From contig OZ038423.1 in NCBI GenBank assembly GCA_964036155.1, positions 50,173,249-50,237,248 on the forward strand: a stretch of 64,000 nt of DNA. Direction: 5' to 3'. This document shows, one piece after another, positions 36,901 through 46,500 of this stretch. The DNA comes from Diploscapter coronatus (lineage: Eukaryota > Nematoda > Chromadorea > Rhabditida > Rhabditidae). Position numbers and translations under genes: made by a program. The first letter of the stretch is position 1. Each line of letters starts with the position of its first letter. Below the pieces are notes generated by a model, which saw nothing but the letters and a program-made list of their open reading frames with translations, was not told the origin of the DNA and did not search any database.

Positions 36901-37648
36901 CTTAAGATCCCGCCTCCGGGGCCTCCGACGACTGGGCTAAGAGCGCAGGCGTGAAGTACAGCTTCACAATTGAGCTCTCGCCAGATAATCTAATGTAAGT
37001 TGTTTGTGTAATGGTTTGAAGCCATCCTGATTTCTGGTTCTTCTAACAAATAATCCATCTTCAGTTTGAAAACGTTAAAAGTGCATCTACTACTACTTCT
37101 TATGCTTATCTAAATCACTTTGAAACTTGAAAGAAGGAAATTTGCTTCGTCAAAATAATTTAATTTCAGTGAGGACTACGAAAGATTCATACTAAGCGAG
37201 TCACAAATAAACCGAGTGTGCACTGGCGTTTTGCCAGCTTTGGACGTTCTCATTGATACAATAAAGGAAAAGTTCGTAGGTCAGTTCAATCCTCATACGA
37301 AATTCCTACACCTATCATTTATCATTGAAAGTAATATATGGATTTTTCCTAATTTCAGATCCATCTGAAATGACCACAACAACAGCAGCGACAACAACAA
37401 CGACAACGACGACATATTCACCACCAATATGGACAACCACTCAATATTATCCAAAACCGTCACCATCACAGTACTACAATTACAAAATAATACCTTCGAG
37501 ACGAACAGGATCTTACTCGAGGACTATGACTCAATATTACCCTAGGATTTACACTATATCTCATTCAAGGGGACCGGCAAAGTATTTTGTCACTCGGTGC
37601 CGAGGAGGAAGATGTCAAACATATGAAATAATAAACGTAAGGGGATAG
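33966..37648 (+). CDS. M14 zinc carboxypeptidase CP2 with Thr/Tyr-rich tail
   Basis: Thirteen exons: 33966-34054, 34801-34882, 34967-35087, 35191-35282, 35442-35543, 35772-35882, 35928-36049, 36105-36200, 36243-36420, 36772-36856, 36907-36994, 37170-37279, 37359-37648; 521 residues. Signal peptide (MLQNLIFNVFISLFVNLSNA), activation peptide, basic site PRNRRYS, catalytic domain. Zinc ligands are HAREW and the His of ALHSYGQ; NPDGYEW, LWRKTR, ANRNYP, LYPASGASDDW and FTIEL are all present. Asp at the 255 equivalent predicts basic specificity. The last exon is the longest of the four paralogues and starts with a Thr run (TTTTAATTTTTTTTYS), then Tyr-rich sequence with two late Cys (TRCRGGRCQTYE); the Thr run could be O-glycosylated. 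This gene keeps all introns of the ancestral pattern (exon sizes 82, 121, 102, 111, 122, 96, 178, 85, 88, 110). Confidence 0.94.
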
Positions 37649-38210
37649 GGAGCTAATCTAGAAGTTGTTATTTATGCAATCAAGTATTGCATTAGCGACA
37701 ATATTAGTTTCATTTATTTAGTCACTTTATGTAAAGCAATAATTTCCATGTTCGTCGGGTTTTTAAATATCCTTGATAAAATGTGCTAATTTTTATTTCG
37801 AAAAATGAATACTATAATTTGCATTTTACCTGTGGCCTATTATTTAGAAGAACAAGCACTCCGCTGATAGATGACACATAAGCATATCGAATTTCTCAGA
37901 TTGTTTTCGTCCTTTCGAACAAAAACCGGAATTCTAAACCAATTAGCATCGATTGAACAACAACTCGATAGAATTACGGCGTGTTCAAAATTCCTCGACT
38001 TTCATCGAATTGATATGGCCCTGGCCAGTGGAATTCGTTCAATCGATTATCGGTTTGGCACACAAACCTGGGTCTGATTGGGGTGAAATAGCGGAACCAG
38101 CAGCGTCGTGGCGTTTTTTCCTCCCATTCCCCGCCCGTCTGTTGGGCTTCGATTTTAGTTTCATGCTTTCACACTTTGCCACTCATTTGCAGCAGTTGCA
38201 TTATCACTAC
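37649..38210. other. CP2-CP3 intergenic spacer
   Basis: 560 bp with no recognised gene. A TTTGCAG acceptor about 20 bp before the CP3 ATG may receive a spliced leader. Confidence 0.4.
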
Positions 38211-41200
38211 ATGACTGTTTCATGGTTTCTTCTTTTGACAATCAGTTTGCTACTTCCAACAAGTGTCTCATCAATCGATGTTCTACCAGTGGGACATGAT
38301 ACGTACAAAGGGTAAACTTCGAAACAATCTCAGAAATGATTGGTTGTTTTCAGGTATGAGATTATTACGGTGCAAACGAATTCCGAGAAGGATATGGATT
38401 CCTTACGAAAGTTGGATCTAATGTTGAAAGATCCGGTAAAATTACACTGATTTTTAATTATGAAGGGGGGATGATAAAATTTGTGAGATTTGCATTGTAT
38501 CAAATCTGTCTCGAGTTTATTACTATCAGATTTTCGCCATAACAACAGTCAGTTTACTGCAGACTCACTAATGATGCGTTTTTAGGGTCCGTTCAGAATT
38601 AGTTGCAATTCGTTCGAAATAGCATGGAAAATCAAGAGAGCAAAAGAAATGATGCACTCGTGCTCTTTTCACTTCTCATGCTATTTTGAGCGAGCTGCAA
38701 ATTGCAACTAGGCATTAACGGACCTTCACTAAATGACAATAAGAATGTGGTTTAGAGCGCAACATAAAATTCTAAATTTATTGTCAATAACCGATTACTT
38801 GAGACAAAATAAAGGGAACGAAAATTTGACTATGGAAATTAGCACGACTTTTGCATCAGATGGATATAACGGCATTTTATCGATTCAAGAAATGGTTCTG
38901 GCCGCTTTTGAAATCACGCAATGGACATTTTGCATATTCGAATTTGTGTAACGTTTTCTGTTTCAAATAGTCGGTTCTTGGCAATATTACACGCGAAAAT
39001 GTTTCTATCTTTGATGCTTTGTTTATAATTTGTATAGATAGGCTGCATGTTTCTCCATTGATCATCACACAATAAGAGAAGAGTCGAGAGAATTAGGCTT
39101 TCAGATCGATTATCTGAAGGAGCCAAATCGAGTTCGAGGAAACGGCGATATGCTCGTGGATCCAGTTAATCTATTGATAGTCAAACAATTTCTAACTGAT
39201 CATAAAATATTGTTCACGTCTAAGCGTAAGACATTCAATGTCATATGAATTTCAATCAGGCAAATATATTTGATGAGGATAATTTGGTTTCAGCAGTTCA
39301 CATTCCATCCGTGCGAAGCCGACGACAATTGAGGCCTTTCGTTTCTTCTAATCGATTGAATGAAATTGCCTCAAGCTACTTAAGTTACGATGATGTTTGT
39401 TGCAAATTCTCACGAACATCTCATTCTTATCAGTCAAAATTTTAGCAAATGCGATTTGTGGACGAAACTGCGGCAAAGTATCCATATCTAGCGAGAACCA
39501 GAATAATAGCCACGTCTTCGGAAGGACGACCCATTAAGCTTATCCAAGTATCTTCAATCAATCAGATGATTTCATAATTTAATGCTCAGATAGGTTATCC
39601 ATCACCAAATCGACAGGTCAAACCGATCATTTGGATTGAGGCAGGCATCCATGCCAGGGAATGGATCTCCCATCCAGTTGCCTTGTTTCTGATTCAACAG
39701 GTTCGCAAATATTTGGTTTTCTTTTTTCGATTTTTATAATTATCATCAGCTGACGCAAAATCCGAGATATGCGGAAGCGGTCAAAGCGATCGATTTCAAT
39801 ATTGTTCCAAATGTCAATCCGGACGGCTATGAATTTTCCAGATTGAGGCACCGATTTTGGAGAAAAACTAGGTAAACGTGAAGAATTGCCTTTAGATTGA
39901 ATCAATCGCTATTCGCTCAGATCGAAATATGCCAACAACAAATGCTACGGCACGGATGGGAATAGAAACTACCCCTTTCATTGGAATGAGGCTGACGTTT
40001 CGGGATACTCTTGCTCGTAAGAGCCTTTAAGCAGGGTTGCTGACGAGCCCAATTTTTCGGACCCGGACCCGCATGAAAATTGGCAGTATGTTCAAATTTG
40101 AATTTTTGCGGGAAACTGTTAGCCCTAGCAGATGGTCGTAGTTACATTATTTGTAGAGTTTTTCATGGGTTATCCAATGCTGAAAACCGTATTTGATTTG
40201 GTCCAGAAATAAGGAAGTTATGAATTTTTTTCCTGAGGCTGGATCTGTCAAAACTTCAAACTACCGTAATCCTGCATACGATAATTTTTACGAAAAACGG
40301 ATAGCACATGAGAATTAGCGCAAAAAACTGAACAATATATGTGAAAATCAGCCAAATCTCCGGAAGTTCCGGTTTTTCGGAATCGGAACCGGAATTTTTC
40401 TTAATTTAACTAAATCGGAGGATTATGCCCAAAAACTCTTAGCTAATGCTCTATTATAATTCTAGCAAAATAAAAAGTCTTATATTCTCCGTGGAGAGTG
40501 ATCATTTCTATCTGAATGCCTTCTTCATTGTTTAGCCCGTCGCAGGCGAAGGTGAATCAAATCCATTTCTCTAGTCATTTTTTCGTAGGAAAATCAGCTT
40601 ATTGGATAAAATTTCTCCTATAAATAACTCATTTTGTCCTGGAACTTTCTTATACACAATAGCGAAAGACATAATTGCTAGTTGCATTGATAATCTCTAA
40701 TGTGTCCCCTTATTGAAATGTTAGTAGATTTCTTTTTTTATTTTTGGAGAATTAAGAAAATTTTAAAGAAATACCAAATGGTACGCTAGAATTTCATTGC
40801 AAAATTGAAGGCAGGATGCTATTTTCGAGTGATATTTTCATGTTCAGAAATTAGCTATTTTTCTATTTTAATGCCAGAATTCCAGTAATTCTTGACCGGC
40901 ACCGGTATCAGAATCGTAACTACCGCAATAGCCCTGGTCGACATCATCAGATCCCCTCATGAAAATCACAAATGTTTTTTTTTCGCGAACTCAGGTCTGT
41001 CAAAACTTTAAACTACCGTAATCTGCTACGGTGATCGGTTTTCGGAAAAACGGATAGCACCACGAGAATCAGCGTGAAAAACTGTACTATATACGTGAAA
41101 ATAAGTCAAATCGACAGGCCCCTATGTCCGCATCACTTTGAATAATTCGGACATTCACTCTTAATCGCATTAAACTAATTAATTTGCGGGTCCAAGCGGG

Positions 41201-42301
41201 TCCTGACCTCGGACCCGGGTCTGACTTAGACCCACAAAATGCGGGTCGGGCCGGGTCCATCAGCAATCCTGAAGCCTTTCTCTTCTCTTTACCAGATTCC
41301 TGACTAATCGAATGTGTCCAGGGAAATTTACCCCGGTCCCTTCGTAGCGAGCGAGCCCGAGGTTTCCGCTCTCGTGAGAGAAATAACCGCACAACGATGG
41401 AACATCAAGGCGTATATTTCGCTTCATTCGTATGGACAAAGGATCCTCTATCCTTGGGGCCATCAGACGCACACATACCCAGTTGATGTTGAGGATTTGA
41501 AATCACTCGCCAATAGAATGGTAGAGGCAATTCGGAATTACGATGACACAGTTTATGAAGTGATGAATGCCGGAGACGGACTATGTAAGCTTTAAGTATC
41601 AATAAACAAGTAAAACCCACCTTTCCTTCTGATCCCGCCTCCGGCGCTTCCGACGACTGGGCTAAGAGTATGGGAGTTAAATATTCGTACACAATCGAGC
41701 TATCGCCGCCGGATTTCAAGTACGTCTTCTTCTAGTCATATGCAGCTTTTCTGATTCTGATTCTGTAGATTGCCAAAATATCAATTACAAATTTAGGATT
41801 ATTGGGATCTAAGAAATTTTAAATTCTAAACCTGGTTTTTTTTTTTTTAATTTGTAAATCGAAACAGCTCAAATCGCAATGTTTCGGTTTAGAAAGGGAA
41901 TTAAATATAAAGTTCTTTTCTCATCAATTACATGATCGATAACCATTCGTTCAAGGAAAACTATGATTAGAACTATAAATGAGCTTTGCGAATAATTGTT
42001 AATCTTCAGCCAGGCTAGTCAAGGATTTCTATTGGAAGAGTCTCAAATAAGCCGAGTTTGTAACGAGGTATTGAGAGCGTTCGATGTCCTCATCAATCAA
42101 GTTATGCAAGAGTTCGTAGGTTTGTGTATCATTTTTCTTTCTGAACTTATCTATATTCCTTCAGTAAGACCAACTAATTTTGCTCCAAAATATCGCAAAC
42201 CGAATCCTCAATACTTTCTTCGTCGTCGCGCAAAGACGAGACGTATTACTGGACGGGTCGGAAGAGTCCGAAATGGTCAATTTCAACGTAAACCCAATTA
42301 G
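38211..42301 (+). CDS. M14 zinc carboxypeptidase CP3 with one anomalous splice site
   Basis: Exons 38211-38311, 38354-38435, 39105-39225, 39294-39394, 39446-39547, 39590-39700, 39750-39871, 39921-40016, 41322-41584, 41632-41719, 42010-42119, 42165-42301; 477 residues if the 41632 junction is used. Signal peptide (MTVSWFLLLTISLLLPTSVSS), activation peptide, basic site VRSRRQL, catalytic domain with HAREW (preceded by IEAGI, where the paralogues have IDAGI), NPDGYEF, FWRKTR, GNRNYP, SLHSYGQ, ASGASDDW and YTIEL. The tail is Arg/Lys-rich. The 263-nt exon 9 equals two exons of CP2, so an intron has been lost. The intron before 41632 ends TTCTG and not AG, while the homologous CP1 and CP2 introns end AAG; the coding sequence on both sides is intact. 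Intron 8 (1.3 kb) is filled by transposon sequence. Could be a recent partial pseudogene or a consensus error. Confidence 0.88.
38585..38724. mobile_element. MITE in CP3 intron 2
   Basis: About 140 bp with inverted ends GGGTCCGTT and AACGGACC and an inner inverted pair (TAGTTGCAATT and AATTGCAACTA), plus GCATGG.../...CATGC pairing near the middle. A target duplication was not established. Confidence 0.6.
40030..41275. mobile_element. Nested transposon insertion in CP3 intron 8
   Basis: Outer ends are AGGGTTGCTGACGAGCCC (left) and, in inverse, a segment ending GGGTCCATCAGCAATCCT (right), both next to GGACCCGG-type GC-rich stretches. AGCCTTT occurs in both flanks and may be a target duplication. 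Inside, 40375-40935 repeats the interior and right half of the element at 30802-31546 (CTTAATTTAACTAAATCG, CGCAATAGCCCTGG), and 40100-40350 and 41000-41130 match arms of the inverted repeat at 46981-48660. So at least two families are nested. Confidence 0.7.
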
Positions 42302-43502
42302 TCAAAATCTAATACGGAAAACATCGATAGGCGATTTATTTTTAGTCTAACTCAGCTCTTGATTATAAAACTATTAGTCGTTTATTGCATATTAATCTGC
42401 TATTGCTTTAAATAGCATTTTTAATTGAAACGAGACGGGTTTTGATTGACTGATAAATGTTGAAATTTCGTGGATTTTGTAGCGTATGATGTGTTGATCT
42501 TGATCCTGAATAAAATAGTTAATAAAGGTTTTTCTAGGTTTTCAATTTCAATACTTTAGTTCAGCGCATATGAATGTGCATGAAATTTGAATTATTGCGA
42601 CAGAAACTATTGGACACCTTATCATTTCTGTGCATTTTGATATGGAACCAAAGAAAAAATCCCCAATTCTTCTTTCCTAGTCCTGTCCTACAGATATTTT
42701 TTCAATAATGTGATTTTATGTTTAGCTTTCAATACCGTTATTTTCGAATTTTGTTTGTTTGTTTTTTTTTTTTTTTTGAGATTCTGGCTTTGAATTTGTA
42801 ATTGAATGTTTGAAGGTGTAATGCAACACCTACAATGATATCACGGAGTTTGATTGCGGAACTCGGTTAATCAGGCCATCCTCAAGACTCCTTCCTTACC
42901 TTCCCTCCGTCCTTCCGATTGCCAGGTTTGAGTTTCACGTTTCACACTTTCGCAACTGTGCCTTGGGCCATGCTTCGTTCTGTCAGCTGGAAAGAGCGAT
43001 TCTTGAGGGAGTGGAGAGGGTGACATCTGAAAAGTGAACAATTAGAACTGAAGGAGAGAGAAAGAGAGGGAGGAGTTCAAAGAGTTTCGAGACACAAGAA
43101 AATGAGCAAATGAAATGAAGAAATGAAACAGTCAAAGCAGAAAGGCAGGGGGTAGCAGAGCAGAAAGTAGAGAAGTCAACATTTCCGTTGCATTTCAGCC
43201 GCAACTCCGCTGCTAATAATCTACCCGCTCAAGTGTTTTCTCGGCAAATTGCTCATACAAATTCACATTCAATCCAAATGTTTCTTATTCATAATAGTCC
43301 ATTTGCCATTTTTTTCTTTCTTTCTAAAAGTAGAAAATAGAAAACGTTTCGAATTTTTCTCTAAATGCATTCGCGAATTCTTTGAATTGTCGTTTATTGG
43401 ATCAAAGAATGTGGAATTTTTCTTATATTTGACTGTCATAAGTCGCATATGCACTCCCATTTCAGCCATTGCCTTCTTCCATTTCCCTCCCTGTCCCTTT
43501 CC
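42302..43502. other. CP3-CP4 intergenic spacer
   Basis: No gene recognised. AATAAA at 42509 may end CP3. A poly-T run lies at about 42763-42777 and a GA-rich stretch at about 43010-43100. A CCCATTTCAG acceptor at about 43460 may trans-splice CP4. Confidence 0.4.
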
Positions 43503-46500
43503 ATGCCGGTGTCTCTGCTCCTCTCCTCTTTCCAGTCTCACAATCAGCTGCTCCTTCAACTTCCCTTCATAGTCAGCCTCATCCTCCTTCTACACGGGTC
43601 ATCATTTTCGAATGCAGAAACGACGGGTTACGAGAAGTTCGAAGGGTGAGTCATCATCAATGAATTAAAGCAATTATTATCCTAGTGCTAAACGTGTAGA
43701 AAAATTCTTCAAGAGTCTATCATGTGTTTGAGCAAACAGTACGTGAAAAGGAGTGGTATCTGTCTGAGCAAGTGACAAAGCCGTGAATATTGTCGTTTCA
43801 AATGACGATGCTTTGTGAGCTTATTTCATTCTGTGAAAGGAGACCACAATCATCACGAGAAAACGGAACCGTTCCCGAATGAAGTTTGGTGCCTCGATGT
43901 TCCCTTCGTTCTGAAGAGTTCCTTCATTCCTCATGAGGAAAAATCGTTTCTAGTCTTTGAAAATGATGCGTCCGAATCTTTACAAGTTCGCCACTAAAGC
44001 GAAGCTACTTTTACTCGAACACTTGTCATTTTCCATTCATTTCTTGTGAATTTTCGTTGTTTTATTTTTTTAATTTCTGAAATCCGGATCAAATCTTAGA
44101 AATTCTCCCATTTTCACAAATTTCTTTTTCCGGAAGATCTCCAAAGCTCATGATTTTCCTGCGTGATTTCGGCTCGCGTGAGTCATTTTTAGCGTCGAAT
44201 TGCTTACTAATTGAGTAGCATTGGTAATTTGAAACCACTTCGTCAGACTGTTTACTCAAAACATTGCGAATTTTGGCAGTTTGCTTACTACTTTTTCTCT
44301 TGACACTTACTCATCTTTTGCCAAGTTCAGGTATGAAATTGTCAAAGTGCAACCGGGTTCAAAGCAAGACATGGATACCTTACGCAAGTTGGATCGTACA
44401 TTAGAACAACGGGCAAGTTAAAATTGTCCTCAAAGTGCGAATGATTTATGATTTTCAGCTCGACTATTTGAAAGAGCCGCGTGGACTTCGAGACAGTGGA
44501 TACTTGCTGGTGAATCCTGGCAATTTGCGCAGGGTCAAACGGTTTCTCGCAGAGCACAGGCTGCACTTCGATGCCAAGCGTAGGTTCATAAAAATTTGTC
44601 CCTTCTCACGGAAAATATTCAATTTTAATTACAATCTCAATTTTATTTTGATCAGTGCGGTGTATGATTTTTCGCACCACGCAACATTCCTGCTCTTGGT
44701 TCAGATGAACAACTACCCAATGGTCGTATTCATAAACGCATCGGGAGGGTCCCTGCATCTCTCGATCGTTTTTTGTCACAGTAAAAAGTTGCCGGGAGTT
44801 TTCCGATGTATTTATGAACACGCACATTTGCATCTTACTTTTTTGCTAAAAATCTCCGATTCCTTGAAATCATCTTCAAATTCAGCGCTCTACGTTCCTT
44901 CAACCCGGAAGCGACGAGCTCTGCAGCAAAACAACCCGCTCAATTCGAACGAAATCCTCTCCAACTATCTCGGCTACGAGGATGTGAGTTTCAAAACATG
45001 AATTATAAGTATTCCTCTTGAAAAGTTTTTTCTTTTACAAAGATGCCCATTTTATCAGGGAATTTGGTCTTTTCACGAAAAAATAATCTCATTTTTTCCG
45101 TTTTCAGCAAATGCAATTCGTGGATCGGATAGCTGCCGCTCATCCCAACATCGTCAAAATAAAAACCATCATCAATTCAACTGAAAGGCGACCGATAAAA
45201 ATGATGCAGGTAAGTATTATTTGATGTTTGTAAATTTACGCCAAAATTAGCTATTTGAATAGTTTTCTGTAGTTCTAAAAATTAAAAAAGAGGCTTGTTC
45301 AATGAGAATTTCCAGTTCGGCTATCCGTCTACAACAGGCGAGGCAAAGCCGATAATTTGGATCGACGCGGGAATACACTCGAGGGAATGGATTTCCTACT
45401 CGGTCGCTCTATTCTTCATTCAACAGGTTCGAATATTTCCACTTCTATGGTTCATATAATGTTTCGAGAAGTAGTTTCAAAAAGTTATTTCTTAATTTTC
45501 AGCTGGCACAAAACCCTAAATATCTTCCTGCGCTGAAGCTGATCGACATCGTCATTGTGCCGAACGCCAATCCGGACGGCTACGAATTCTCGCGGCACAC
45601 CAATAGATTGTGGAGAAAAACGAGGTCAGAATGAATATTGCTGTTCAGAAATGCTGCTAGTCAATTATTGGTCGGAATTCTGATTCCAAAATTTTGAGCC
45701 GACCCTGCTCGATTCAGGTTTTGAAAATTTCTTAACGATCATTCTTATTCGGAATTTTCAAAACACCTATTCGACAACTTGTATTTGTCGTGATTTCGTG
45801 AACTATAGATAATAAGACGAGGGCGAAAGTAAGAAGAAAGTGAGAAAAGTAGATCATTTCATCACGGCAAATACGAGTTGGCCATCTATTCCGCTCCATC
45901 TCTATCACTCATGCAAAATTTTATATAGAAATTTGCCGCTTTTCACTGCCATGCAGTTTCTGCACAACCATACATTTTCCAAAGTCCGTGTTCTTGTTTA
46001 CTAAATCTTCACATTCAGATCGAAGCATGAGAACGACAGATGCTACGGCACAGATGGGAATAGAAATTACCCCTTTAATTGGGGCCAAGCTGGGGTCGAG
46101 TGGAATCCCTGCTCGTGAGTCTCCATAAAAATCGCACTTCTTCAATTCAAAGTCATTAATATCTATAGAAAGACAAATTTTCGAGATTTATGATCACACG
46201 ATCACTTATATCATTCATTATGGATCAGTAGCACCAAATTGAAGAATTCATATTCTTCTCTTCATTTTTTCCTTCGACAATTTTTAAAAAATATATTCTA
46301 CTATATAATTGTCGGGGTTGTTCTTTATTGAATTATTCAAAGGACCGGTATTTATCACGAACGGTGTAATCTTTCAGTGAGATTTATCCTGGTCCGAAGA
46401 CAGAGTCAGAGCCGGAAGTGGTTGGTCTGATACGGGAAATGACGAGTCAGAAGGATAACATCAAGGTCTACATCAGCCTGCACTCCTTCGGGCAGCAGAT

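Noticed and set aside
41087..41472. Minus-strand ORFs with Arg/Pro-rich sequence
   Set aside because: Shadow of CP3 exon 9 and the GC-rich end of the inserted transposon.
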